NCBI GenBank assembly: GCA_016787295.1 | Contig: JAEUUX010000066.1 | Location: forward strand, 1-64,000 | Source of the DNA: Chitinophagales bacterium | GTDB lineage: Bacteria > Bacteroidota > Bacteroidia > Chitinophagales > UBA2359 | Direction: 5' to 3' | DNA: 64,000 nucleotides | Shown here: positions 54,279 through 63,425 of the stretch, one piece after another | Layout of the letters: each line of letters begins with the position of its first letter | How positions within the stretch are numbered: the first letter of the stretch is position 1 | Notes under the pieces: generated by a model | What the model was told of the DNA's origin: nothing | The model's database searches: none | The model's input: the letters and a program-made list of their open reading frames with translations, nothing else | Program-made: the position numbers and the translations under genes

Positions 54279-55907
54279 ATGCTCCTACAGAACAGATATG
54301 ACTATGAACCAACAACTGATTGGTTAGCGGACGGCAGCGCCTCGCGCATATATAAAGCCACCGACATACAACAACAAAAACCAGTGGTGTTGAAATTTTA
54401 TCACCATTTGGGCAATTTGACACCTATTGCTTTTAAAGCAAACATGCAAAAAGCGGCAACTTTGTCTCATGACAATTTGGTGCAGTTGTATGATTATTTC
54501 GAAATAGAAAACATCAACCCGCTCGGACAGTTAGATTACATTCGTATTGGTGTTTGGGAATATGTCGAGCGTGCCGAAGCCCAAGCCGATGCGACGGAAT
54601 CTTTGTTGCGTCAAGCCAATAATGCTATTCGTTATTTGCAAGAACAAAACAATAGTCATGGTTCGTTGGAGATAGACAATGTTTTTGTGACTGCCGACCA
54701 ACAGGTCAAATTGAATAATGCCAGTATTTTCCGAAACGAATACAGTACCACAATGCAAGATGTTGTTGCTCTTAGTCACATTTTGCGCCAGCATTTAGCC
54801 AACGAAAACGACGAATTGAAAGACAATACCCGCGAAGTATACCGTGTTATTATTGACCGTGCTGCCACCGACCAATTAAACGACCCCAAAGACATTGACA
54901 ATTTATTGGATACCTACGAACGCAATAAACGTTTTGATAGTGTGTTGCCATTTTCAAAAGAGCAATTCGAAAGCCGATACAATCTGCAAGGTATCATTGA
55001 TAGCTCCGATGAACACACAACCTACCAAGCCACTGACAATTTATCCGACGAAAGTTTGCAATTGGTGGTCTATCACGAAACACCTTCCGCCAAATTGTAC
55101 AATAGTTTGCAACAACATGCACGCGGCAGTTGGTTTAAAGTGGATTTTGGAGATAAATTATGTTTGGTAGCTACTCAAAGCGAAACCGCCCAACAAGATG
55201 CTCCTTTGGCACAAACCACCGAAGAACTTGCACACACTGCCACCGTGCCAACTGCTGCCTTGGCTGCTCTTGCCTTTGATGAAGTGGATACGACTGCCGA
55301 TGTGTTGCCCGAAGACAAAGATACTGCCACTTTTGTAGAGGATACTGCCGAAACTGACAGAGCAAGCGCAACACAGGGCGAAATGGTAGAAGAAGAACTA
55401 ATAGCCGACGAAATGCCCGCTGCGGCGGATATGTCTGCTGATAGCAACGAGGCTACTGCTGAAGCAGTAGATGCCAACTTTCGGAATGAAGAAACAATTG
55501 CCGAAACAAGCGAAACCGCCACTGTTACTGAAGTACTTGTTGATGTTGCCAATAGCGTTGCTGATGATGTGCCTGATATGGTGGAAGAACAAGCCACAGC
55601 GGTAGCCGATGAAACAGAGGCGGAAATGGACGCTACTTTGTTACAAGAAATCAAAGCCAGCGATTTTATGGACGAAGACCTTAAGTCGACCGAAGTGGTG
55701 CGTAACGAAGCCATTGCTCAAGTATTGCAAGAAGAAAACGAGTTGGACGATTTGATTAAGGATTTCGAAAGACGAAAATTGGAAGATGCTGAGGAAATCG
55801 CTACCGAAAACCTCAAATCGACCGAAATCATTAGGGGCGAAGCGATGGAACAAGTTCAGCGCGATATAGAACGTATGTTGGCAAATAAAAAAGACTTATC
55901 TGAATAG
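54279..55907 (+). CDS. pseudokinase with long acidic tail
   Basis: A 542-residue protein. Residues about 1-210 follow a Ser/Thr kinase fold: YKATDIQQQKPVVLKFYHH with the ATP-anchoring Lys39, LSHDNLVQLYDYFE, then HGSLEIDNVFV in place of the HRD loop (His127; the catalytic Asp position is not Asp) and VKLNNASIF where DFG should be. Both key aspartates are therefore missing. A second N-lobe-like segment (about 225-305, RYNLQGIIDSSDEHTTYQATD) follows. Residues about 305-470 are an acidic Ala/Thr/Glu-rich low-complexity linker. The end has two similar helices, DLKSTEVVRNEAIAQVL and NLKSTEIIRGEAMEQVQ. Likely a scaffold or regulator. Confidence 0.8.
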   Translation: MLLQNRYDYEPTTDWLADGSASRIYKATDIQQQKPVVLKFYHHLGNLTPIAFKANMQKAATLSHDNLVQLYDYFEIENINPLGQLDYIRIGVWEYVERAEAQADATESLLRQANNAIRYLQEQNNSHGSLEIDNVFVTADQQVKLNNASIFRNEYSTTMQDVVALSHILRQHLANENDELKDNTREVYRVIIDRAATDQLNDPKDIDNLLDTYERNKRFDSVLPFSKEQFESRYNLQGIIDSSDEHTTYQATDNLSDESLQLVVYHETPSAKLYNSLQQHARGSWFKVDFGDKLCLVATQSETAQQDAPLAQTTEELAHTATVPTAALAALAFDEVDTTADVLPEDKDTATFVEDTAETDRASATQGEMVEEELIADEMPAAADMSADSNEATAEAVDANFRNEETIAETSETATVTEVLVDVANSVADDVPDMVEEQATAVADETEAEMDATLLQEIKASDFMDEDLKSTEVVRNEAIAQVLQEENELDDLIKDFERRKLEDAEEIATENLKSTEIIRGEAMEQVQRDIERMLANKKDLSE

Positions 55908-55926
55908 TTTTGATAATAATAACCCA

Positions 55927-55967
55927 AAACAGCCCGTTCCAAACTCTGGAAACGGGCTGTTTTTTTA
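55927..55967. terminator. bidirectional rho-independent terminator
   Basis: Stem AACAGCCCGTTCCA / TGGAAACGGGCTGTT with one bulge and A/T-rich flanks, between convergent genes. Confidence 0.9.
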
Positions 55968-55990
55968 TAGTTTAATGACCAAAATATACA

Positions 55991-57706
55991 CTATAATTTC
56001 ACGACTTTCTGGCTATATTGGAAAGTGGGTGTTTGGATATGTACCACATAAATGCCTTGTGGCAAAACCGCCGTAGACTCAAACGTCAATTGCTGTTTGC
56101 CTACATTTTGCTGGGCATTTGCCAAAGTTGCTACCACTTTGCCTGACATATCAAACAATTGTACTACTACTTTTTCGGTTTGTTGCAAAGTATAATTGAC
56201 TTGCAAATTGCGGTCTAAAATAGTAGGTTGAATACTGATTTGATAGTTTTGACGAATAGGTTCTACACCATCGGCAATAACATTCACCACTTCACAAATC
56301 ATCTCACCACTACACCCTTGAATCAAACCATCAATTGTTAAACAAACATTATAACTGCCCGGAGCAGCATAGATATGAATAGGGTTTTGTAGACTTGAGA
56401 CCACACCGTCACCAAAATTCCAAAGATAGGTATCAGGGCCACCCAAACCAGTCGATGTGTTACTAAACGTATAGGCATTGCCAGTCGCAACATAGCTGAA
56501 ACTTGGATACAAATAACAACTTTGTTGAGCAAATTCGCTACAGAAAGAACTCATGCAACCGTCCGCAGTGGTAATGGTCAAACAAACAGGAATAAGGAAA
56601 GACACAGGCGAAATACCAGCGTTGTAAGTAACATTTTGTCCTGACAAAATAATGGTATCGGCAATTTTCCACGTCCAATCGATGATAGGACTGCCACTTG
56701 TTGAACTGTCATAGAAATAGAACACACCCAACGAATCAGTGAAGCTAAAATTGGCATTACAAACCCCGCCTTGACATTCACCGGGCGTAAAACTTGTCAC
56801 ACCGCCATAATTAATAGCCTCACAGCTATTGCCATAAGTCACACCATTACAACCACAAACGGGCTGATAAATATCAGGACACATGACATTGGGGTTGATT
56901 AGGGTTGAATCAACACAAGCACCACCACAATTCGGTCCGATTAAAGAACTTGGATTGTTGAGACCTGCCAAGAATTCAGATGTACAATTGCCGCCCAACA
57001 AACCACCCGTAAAGCAAATAACATTGCCATCGCAGTCATAGTAGTTGGTCGGGAAATCGGCGCACATCATATTGATGGTATTGTAAAAAACAGTTTGTCC
57101 GTTTACTGTGGTCATAAAAAATTGGTCGTTGCAGCTAAACGGGTCATTACAAGCCGCTTGCATCATTTCTTGCAACCAAGGCAAAGAAGTAGGCTCACAA
57201 GTATTACCTGACCCACAAGGTCCATCTGTCCAAAAGGTGACACCACCTAATTTTTGAGCAATGCAATCATTGTCGTAGGTCACACCGTTGCAGCCGCAAA
57301 CAGGAGCATAAATCAGCGGACAAATGCCGTTGGGATCAATCAACGAAGGGTCAATACATTCTACAGGCTCATCGCAAGGCGAGGCAATAGGCATGACATT
57401 GTTAAGATTAAAGCCAAGCGGACACATATCCGACGGCAATATTTCGCCCTGCACACAAAAAATCTCGCCCGAACAGTCATAATAAGTTGTAGGATAATCA
57501 ACTGCCGTACAATTAGGGTCTACTTGTGGAAAAAACAAGACAGTTCCATCGCTTAACGTGCCTGTTCGATATTCCAGCACACAAGGGTCATCGCAATGGG
57601 CAATCATAATGTTTTGTAACCAAGTCAAAGTGGCAGGGTTGCACTGCGACCATGCCAATAGTTGGTTGAACAACAAAAAAACAATCGTAAAAATTATGCG
57701 TTTCAT
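55991..57706 (-). CDS. T9SS-exported protein with two Kazal-like domains and a PKD domain
   Basis: A 571-residue secreted protein. After the signal peptide, a module of about 150 residues occurs twice. Each copy has a start like LTWLQNIMIAHCDDP or LPWLQEMMQAACNDP, a Cys-containing part with NYYDCDGNVICF, and a Kazal-type protease-inhibitor-like domain (CPLIYAPVCGCNGVTYDNDC and CPDIYQPVCGCNGVTYGNSC). Then follow an Ig-like segment, a PKD domain (YLWNFGDGVVSSLQNPIHIY) and a type A sorting domain (YQISIQPTILDRNLQ to QYSQKVVKL). It may protect against proteases at the cell surface, or be purely structural; inhibitor activity is inferred. Confidence 0.88.
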   Translation of the reverse strand: MKRIIFTIVFLLFNQLLAWSQCNPATLTWLQNIMIAHCDDPCVLEYRTGTLSDGTVLFFPQVDPNCTAVDYPTTYYDCSGEIFCVQGEILPSDMCPLGFNLNNVMPIASPCDEPVECIDPSLIDPNGICPLIYAPVCGCNGVTYDNDCIAQKLGGVTFWTDGPCGSGNTCEPTSLPWLQEMMQAACNDPFSCNDQFFMTTVNGQTVFYNTINMMCADFPTNYYDCDGNVICFTGGLLGGNCTSEFLAGLNNPSSLIGPNCGGACVDSTLINPNVMCPDIYQPVCGCNGVTYGNSCEAINYGGVTSFTPGECQGGVCNANFSFTDSLGVFYFYDSSTSGSPIIDWTWKIADTIILSGQNVTYNAGISPVSFLIPVCLTITTADGCMSSFCSEFAQQSCYLYPSFSYVATGNAYTFSNTSTGLGGPDTYLWNFGDGVVSSLQNPIHIYAAPGSYNVCLTIDGLIQGCSGEMICEVVNVIADGVEPIRQNYQISIQPTILDRNLQVNYTLQQTEKVVVQLFDMSGKVVATLANAQQNVGKQQLTFESTAVLPQGIYVVHIQTPTFQYSQKVVKL

Positions 57707-57789
57707 GGTTTTTGGGTTTTAGGAAAATTTATCTTTTGATTACCTATATAACGCAAAAATGCGCCTAAAGGTTGCTTTAGTGAATGCAA

Positions 57790-58317
57790 TTATCGTGTTT
57801 TTTTTAGACGAATGAAATAGCTGATGGTAACAATAATTTGCTCGATATTTTGCTCGGCATCAATCCGATATTGTGCTTGTTCATAGTAGATTTGTCTTTG
57901 TGCCAAACGTTGTTCAATACTGTATAGCAATTCATCAAAAGTTGTACAATTGGCGATAATGGGACGTTGTGCTTTTTGTTGCCACAAACGTTGTGCCAAG
58001 ATAGCTGGTTGTACATCTAAATATATTGTAATGCCTTGTTGTTGCATTGTTGCCAAATTATCAAAAAAACAAGGCATTCCACCACCTGTTGCCACCACCA
58101 ATTGAGTTTTAGTTGCCAAATTTTGCTCCAATATATTTTTCTCTAATTGTCGGAAATATATTTCTCCTTTTTCGGCAAAAATATTGGAAATACTTTGTTG
58201 CTCCTGTTGCTCGATAAGTTGGTCGGTATCCACCCAATCATAACCCAAACGGTGCGCCAAAGCCGCTCCAATCGTGCTTTTGCCCGCACCCATAAAGCCT
58301 ATCAAATAAATATTCAT
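57790..58317 (-). CDS. aroK: shikimate kinase
   Basis: A 175-residue enzyme that phosphorylates shikimate at the 3-OH using ATP in the aromatic amino acid pathway. Key motifs are the P-loop GFMGAGKSTIG, the shikimate/magnesium site DTDQLIE, the FRQLE segment, and VVATGGGMPCF. The Arg of the LID region lies in AQRPIIA. Length is standard. I use the ATG at 58317; a GTG two codons upstream is possible. No other aro genes are in the window. Confidence 0.95.
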   Translation of the reverse strand: MNIYLIGFMGAGKSTIGAALAHRLGYDWVDTDQLIEQQEQQSISNIFAEKGEIYFRQLEKNILEQNLATKTQLVVATGGGMPCFFDNLATMQQQGITIYLDVQPAILAQRLWQQKAQRPIIANCTTFDELLYSIEQRLAQRQIYYEQAQYRIDAEQNIEQIIVTISYFIRLKKTR

Positions 58318-58422
58318 CAGCACATTTAGATTTTTTTTGTTAAACAGCCGCTAAATCATGCACCAAACCCTCAAATGCCACACTTTTTCCGCACAAAAAA
58401 ATAATAAGCCCCAAAATTTTTG

Positions 58423-58430
58423 TATCTTTG
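58423..58430 (+). promoter_or_regulatory. -7 promoter box for the multiheme cytochrome gene
   Basis: TATCTTTG followed by GC, 33 bp before the start at 58464. It supports that start over the longer frame, which begins within the box. Confidence 0.5.
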
Positions 58431-58463
58431 CAGGTATTATTTTCTTCGACTATTTTCTTTTCT

Positions 58464-60392
58464 ATGCAACGAAGCCTACTAATCGGATTTTTGTGTTTAT
58501 TTTTGGTGCTTGTGTGGCGATGTAGTGGCGATGTTCCACAGAACATTGTTCTTGATAGCAGTTTGCCCTACCTCAACCTACACGATACAGTAAGTTATGT
58601 AGGCATGGAAACTTGTCGAGCTTGCCACGCCAACAAATTTGAAACATTTCAGCACACGGGCATGGGTTTGTCGTTTGATGTGGCAACACACAGCAAATCT
58701 GCCGCCCGATTTGACAAACATACAGTTGTATATGACTCCATTAACCAATTTTATTATCATCCTTTTTGGCGCAATGATTCTTTGTTTATCCAAGAATACC
58801 GTGTAGAAAAAGGAGACACAACGCATCAATTCACCCAGTATATTCGCTATATTATCGGGTCGGGACAGCACACCAACTCACATATCTATGAAGAAAACGG
58901 CTATCTTTACCAAGCACCTATCACATTTTATACTCAAAAGGGGATATGGGATTTGGCACCAGGATTTGGTAGTGGTTTTAGTTCGCGTTTTCAGCGCATC
59001 ATTGGGCAGGAGTGCATGAGTTGTCACAACGGTAAAAGCAATTTTGTGAGCGAATCGGAGAACAAATTCCTCAAAGTAGCCCATGGTATTGATTGCGAAC
59101 GCTGTCATGGTGCAGGTGGCGAACATATTAGGCGGAAATTGGCAGGCGAAGTCATCGATACCGCTTTGCATACTGATTACAGTATTGTCAATCCTCGCCG
59201 TTTGCCCTCGCGCGACTATCAAATGAGCGTTTGTCAGCGTTGTCATTTGCAGGGTATCGCTGTATTGAAAAAAGAAACCGATGATTTTTATACTTTTCGT
59301 CCGGGGCGTTTGTTGTCTGATGTAATGGACGTATATTTGCCTGAATATGATGGCAACCAAACCCAATTCATCATGGCATCACAAGCACACCGTTTGACCA
59401 AAAGTCAATGTTATCAAAAAAGCGAAATGAATTGTTGGACTTGTCACAACCCGCATGTGAGCGTGCGCCAAACCCCTGCCGAACATTTTAATGCAACCTG
59501 CCAAAAGTGCCACCAACAGAAAACTTGTAGCTTATCGGAGCAGCAACGACAAAAGCAAAACAAAAATAATTGTTATGCTTGCCACCTTCCACCTTCGCCA
59601 AGCATCGATATTCCACACGTGACGGTGCATGACCACTACATTCGCCGCCCTATTCCCGAACGAGAGAAAAAAAAGGTGGAGAAGTTTATCGGTTTGGTGG
59701 CTGCCAACAACCCACACCCCAGCGCTTTGAGTCGTGCGCAGGGCTATTTGCACTATTTCGAAAGCTATACAAGCGGAAAAAACAAAAATTTGTTAGATTC
59801 GGCGCAATACTATCTCAATGCTGCCACTCAAAAATATGCACCGCACCAACTTCTTGATGCCACTATTCATTTATATTATCTACAAGAAAATTATGAAAAG
59901 ATTATTGCGACGATTAATAAAATTGCTCCTCAAAATGTTCAGAAAGCGTGGACGGCGTATCGGATAGGAGAGGCTTTTTGGCAACAAAAAAATATTGCGC
60001 AAGCCGAAAGTTTCTTCGCACGTGCCAATCAATTGTTGCCACTACAAAGCGATTTTCAAAACAAATTGGCAGCCTGCTACATGGCAAACAGCCAATGGCA
60101 AAAAGCAGAACAATTACTCAACCAATTGCTTAAAGAAACCCCCAAACACGTTTCGGCGCTTACCAATTTGGGATTTGTCTATGTCAATATCGGCAATCTT
60201 TCGCGAGCAGAGCAGTATTATCAAAAAGCCCTCGCCTTAGATCCCGACTATACCGCAGCATTGATGAACTATGCCGCACTGCTTTTGCTCCAACAAGACA
60301 AAGCCAAAGCACGACAACTGCTCGGCAAAGTGCTGCAAAAACAACCTAATAATGACCAAGCAAAAGCTATTTTGTTGCAGTTGAATAGGTAA
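58464..60392 (+). CDS. seven-heme cytochrome c with C-terminal TPR domain
   Basis: A 642-residue exported protein. An N-terminal hydrophobic segment ends in VLVWRCSG, a poor lipobox, so it may be a signal peptide or a lipoprotein. Seven heme motifs follow within about residues 45-380: CRACH, CMSCH, CERCH, CQRCH, CWTCH, CQKCH and CYACH, in a cytochrome c554-like pattern (GQECMSCHNGKSNF, MNCWTCHNPHVS). From about 430 the protein is a TPR solenoid (AYRIGEAFWQQKNIAQAESF, ALTNLGFVYVNIGNLSRAEQYYQKAL). It could be a periplasmic electron carrier or oxidoreductase assembled through its TPR arm. No partner oxidoreductase gene is adjacent. Confidence 0.92.
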   Translation: MQRSLLIGFLCLFLVLVWRCSGDVPQNIVLDSSLPYLNLHDTVSYVGMETCRACHANKFETFQHTGMGLSFDVATHSKSAARFDKHTVVYDSINQFYYHPFWRNDSLFIQEYRVEKGDTTHQFTQYIRYIIGSGQHTNSHIYEENGYLYQAPITFYTQKGIWDLAPGFGSGFSSRFQRIIGQECMSCHNGKSNFVSESENKFLKVAHGIDCERCHGAGGEHIRRKLAGEVIDTALHTDYSIVNPRRLPSRDYQMSVCQRCHLQGIAVLKKETDDFYTFRPGRLLSDVMDVYLPEYDGNQTQFIMASQAHRLTKSQCYQKSEMNCWTCHNPHVSVRQTPAEHFNATCQKCHQQKTCSLSEQQRQKQNKNNCYACHLPPSPSIDIPHVTVHDHYIRRPIPEREKKKVEKFIGLVAANNPHPSALSRAQGYLHYFESYTSGKNKNLLDSAQYYLNAATQKYAPHQLLDATIHLYYLQENYEKIIATINKIAPQNVQKAWTAYRIGEAFWQQKNIAQAESFFARANQLLPLQSDFQNKLAACYMANSQWQKAEQLLNQLLKETPKHVSALTNLGFVYVNIGNLSRAEQYYQKALALDPDYTAALMNYAALLLLQQDKAKARQLLGKVLQKQPNNDQAKAILLQLNR

Positions 60393-60422
60393 AACCCCTT
60401 CCTCCTTGTCCTGTTTGGTCTC

Positions 60423-60463
60423 AACCTTTCGAAAGTTTTAATCTTTCGAAAGGTTGTTTTTTT
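60423..60463. terminator. bidirectional rho-independent terminator
   Basis: A perfect 13-bp stem AACCTTTCGAAAG/CTTTCGAAAGGTT with a 7-nt loop and a T7 tract, between convergent genes. Confidence 0.92.
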
Positions 60464-60469
60464 ATACGG

Positions 60470-62173
60470 TTAAATATCTACTCTTTTGTTTTTGGCAGTA
60501 ATAAAAAAGTATTCTCCTTCTTTTTCCACCTCTGCCACGCCACCTTCAAACCATTGCGCACCGTCATATTCCAATGGAATGACAATTTTTCCTTTTCGGT
60601 TAATGTAGCCCCAGCGGTCATCTTTGCACACAACAGCGAGTCCTTCCCTGAAATCGTGTGCGAAATCATAGTCAAAAGGAATGACTGTTTTGCCTTTGGG
60701 GTTAATCCAACCCCATTTGTCATCTTTTTCTACCAATGCCATGCTATTTTCGAACAGATAGGCAGTGGAATATTGAAGCGGGATCACTATTTTTCCACGT
60801 TCGTTTATCCAGCCCCAAAGGTTGTTGGCTTTCACCAATGCCAAGCCACCAGCAAAATGGTAAGTGTTTTCGTATTGTAGTGGAATAATTTCCTTGCCAT
60901 TTTGGTTTATCCAGCCCCAGAGGTTATCCTTTTTCACCTTTGCCAAGCCATTTTCACCAAATACAGAACTGTCATCATACTGCGGCTCGACTAATATTTC
61001 GCCGTTTTTGTTAATCCAGCCCCATTTGCCATTTTTTTTGATGCGCGCCCTATCATACATAGTTTCTACACCTGCATCGTAGGACGAGTCGGACAATTGT
61101 TCGCCTTTGCTGTTCCAGAACGCCCATTGATTATCTTTTACGCCAATGGCTATGCCCTGATTGTAATCATAAACGGCATCGTAGTTACAAGAGGCTGCGT
61201 CGAGTGGAGAGTTTTTTTCTTTTTTCTTGCGGGGATTATCCATAGAATATAGGTTTGGGTCATTAATAGATTTAGTAGACTTTTTGTTTTTACGTTTGAT
61301 AGTTTTGGGTGTTTTTTTGCCGCCACTTGTCAATGTATTCTTTGCAGGACTATTGGAACGTTCGGTTGTTATTTCATTTTCCAATAATTCGGTCGAAAAA
61401 TCATCGGCACTATCGTCCTTAATCATTGTAGCAATGGGAGGAACTGTTATAGCGAAAGGCACTTTGATGGATTTGGGAGAATCATCTAAGGAAGGTTCAT
61501 TTGTTTTTTCTTCTATTTCATCAGGAACATCGCCAGCGGAGGCGGTAAGGTCGGGAGGAGGCAAAAAGTCTGTTTCTTTGCTCAAAGAGGAAGGCTGATT
61601 TAAGTTGTTTGTTTCGGTGGTAGGTGGTGGCAAAGTGTTGTCCATTTCTATCTGGCGAATGAGGTTGCTAATATATTTGGTTATCACAAAAAAAGGTTCG
61701 TCTTCTGTCTGCCAATTTTTGCTCAACACAGGACGTTTCTTTTCAGCATTTTGTTCCAACAAGTCGGGCAAAATGGGAATATTGTCCAAAGGTAGCTCTT
61801 CCCACAAACAAAAATCCAACAAAACAGGAACGACATAACTGTTTTGCTGTTTGTGGTGTTCAATAGCCACCAAGAGTTCTTCGTCGTAGTGAAAATCAGA
61901 ATTTACAAAATTGTCGCTAATCAACAAAATGATGATTTCTGAACGTGCCAAAAGCTCCTTTACTGTTTGACTAAGTGTGTCATAATCATCACCAATTTTC
62001 ATCAAAACGGTCTCGAATTGGAAATCGATGGGATAAAGGCGTTTGCGTTTTTGAAAAAAGGCTAATTGGTGGCGCAGTTTTTCGGATTGTTCTGCATTTT
62101 CGGGCGCATAACCCACAAAAATGGTAATGTCGTTGTTGCGAACAGACACACCCTGTTTTCCGAGTGCTGACAT
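60470..62173 (-). CDS. TIR-domain protein with C-terminal WG repeats
   Basis: A 567-residue protein starting at the ATG at 62173. Residues about 14-150 are a TIR/SEFIR-like domain: NDITIFVGYAPEN, RSEIIILLISDNFVNSDFHY, then DEELLVAIEHH with Glu98/Glu99 at the position of the NADase catalytic Glu, and VVPVLLDFCLWEELPL. A Pro/Ser/Asp/Lys-rich linker covers about 190-325. Seven WG repeats follow (about 330-567), such as LAKVKKDNLWGWINQNGKEI and LAVVCKDDRWGYINRKGKIV; the first and last are degenerate. The TIR domain may hydrolyse NAD or signal; the WG repeats may bind a ligand or protein. Activity is not shown by sequence alone. Confidence 0.87.
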   Translation of the reverse strand: MSALGKQGVSVRNNDITIFVGYAPENAEQSEKLRHQLAFFQKRKRLYPIDFQFETVLMKIGDDYDTLSQTVKELLARSEIIILLISDNFVNSDFHYDEELLVAIEHHKQQNSYVVPVLLDFCLWEELPLDNIPILPDLLEQNAEKKRPVLSKNWQTEDEPFFVITKYISNLIRQIEMDNTLPPPTTETNNLNQPSSLSKETDFLPPPDLTASAGDVPDEIEEKTNEPSLDDSPKSIKVPFAITVPPIATMIKDDSADDFSTELLENEITTERSNSPAKNTLTSGGKKTPKTIKRKNKKSTKSINDPNLYSMDNPRKKKEKNSPLDAASCNYDAVYDYNQGIAIGVKDNQWAFWNSKGEQLSDSSYDAGVETMYDRARIKKNGKWGWINKNGEILVEPQYDDSSVFGENGLAKVKKDNLWGWINQNGKEIIPLQYENTYHFAGGLALVKANNLWGWINERGKIVIPLQYSTAYLFENSMALVEKDDKWGWINPKGKTVIPFDYDFAHDFREGLAVVCKDDRWGYINRKGKIVIPLEYDGAQWFEGGVAEVEKEGEYFFITAKNKRVDI

Positions 62174-62329
62174 TGTTTTAAAATTATGGTTAAAAAAAGA
62201 TGATACAATTTTGAATGGGTGTTGAAAAGCTGGTTTTTTAAGGATTTTTATAAACAAAACGCTAACAAGTATTATGGCACAAAAATAGGAATTTGAAAAA
62301 CTTGAGCAGAGCAAAGCAAAATTTTGCCA

Positions 62330-63319
62330 TTATACTGACTGTTGTCCCACTGTTTTTTGTGCTTCTTGTCGTCCCAAAGCAAAAGGGTATAAGACAAAAT
62401 AAAATAAAACCACGCAAGCAGACCCACCAATGATAGCTATCTTCAACCAAGTAGGCATTTCGGTGTGGCGTGTTACGTAGCCCTCCAAAAAACCTGCCAC
62501 AATGAAAACAGGCACCAATCCTAACAGCATTTTTACGCCTTTTTTGGCACCACGGATGAACGAGTCTATGCGCGAATAAGTTTGCGGAAACAACGCACTA
62601 TTGCCCATCACCATACCCGCTGCACCAGCAATAATAATCGCACTAATCTCAAGCGTACCATGAATCCAGATGGTTAGGAAAGATGTCCAGAACAAACCGC
62701 GCTGATAGAAAAAATACTGAAAAACACCCACCATCGTGCCATTATATAACAACATGAAAGCTGTTCCCAAAGAAGAAAAAATACCCATTACAAAACAGAA
62801 AAAAGACACCCGAATATTGTGAATGGTTATTACAACGGACACATACCATTCATTACCGGTTTTGTATACGCCCATGGGGTCGCCTTTTTCTATGTTTTCG
62901 AGGGTCATATTCACATAACCATCGCTCAAAATAAGCCGAGCAAAATTGTTGTCATAATGAGAACTCACCACACCCAATACGACTGCCGACACAAAAATCA
63001 AGAAGGCATACAACAAATAACGTCTTTGTTCATAATACAACAAGGGCAACTCTTGTGTCCAAAAGCGCATGATTCTTCCCCTATCTTCTTGTTTATTTTT
63101 GTAGATAAGGCTATAAATACTCGACGTTAGCTGGTTTAGATATTGGGTCGTTTTGCTGCGAGGATAAAAAGTTTTGGCGTAGGACAGATCGTCGGTCAGG
63201 TGAATAAACAAATCGGCTTTTTCATCAGGTGTGGCATTGGCACGATTAGCACCGCGCAACATCTCTTCAAAACGTTGCCATTTTGCCTTATTGCGGCTAA
63301 CAAAAGCAGGTTCGCGCAT
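62330..63319 (-). CDS. SpoIIM / DUF95-type membrane protein
   Basis: A 329-residue integral membrane protein. A soluble N-terminal part (about 1-100) contains YAKTFYPRSKTTQYLNQL, then several transmembrane helices follow (YLLYAFLIFVSAVVLGVV, VSFFCFVMGIFSSLGTAFML, ISAIIIAGAAGMVMG, LGLVPVFIVAGFLEG, IIGGSACVVLFYFVLYPFA). The motif WIHGTLEISAIIIAG is the SpoIIM hallmark. In Bacteroidota this family sits beside RDD genes in a conserved neighbourhood with MoxR and DUF58 genes; here it diverges from an RDD gene. Its biochemical function outside sporulation is unknown. Confidence 0.9.
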   Translation of the reverse strand: MREPAFVSRNKAKWQRFEEMLRGANRANATPDEKADLFIHLTDDLSYAKTFYPRSKTTQYLNQLTSSIYSLIYKNKQEDRGRIMRFWTQELPLLYYEQRRYLLYAFLIFVSAVVLGVVSSHYDNNFARLILSDGYVNMTLENIEKGDPMGVYKTGNEWYVSVVITIHNIRVSFFCFVMGIFSSLGTAFMLLYNGTMVGVFQYFFYQRGLFWTSFLTIWIHGTLEISAIIIAGAAGMVMGNSALFPQTYSRIDSFIRGAKKGVKMLLGLVPVFIVAGFLEGYVTRHTEMPTWLKIAIIGGSACVVLFYFVLYPFALGRQEAQKTVGQQSV

Positions 63320-63390
63320 AATTTATCGATTATATGTGGCAAATGTAGGGCTTTTTTGGCAGAATAGATAATAGAACCACAAAAAAATAG

Positions 63391-63398
63391 TACTTTTG
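63391..63398 (+). promoter_or_regulatory. -7 promoter box for the RDD gene
   Basis: TACTTTTG followed by CA, 27 bp before the start at 63426; no clear -33 box. Confidence 0.45.
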
Positions 63399-63425
63399 CA
63401 GTAAATAATGCCATTCCCCCGCGCT

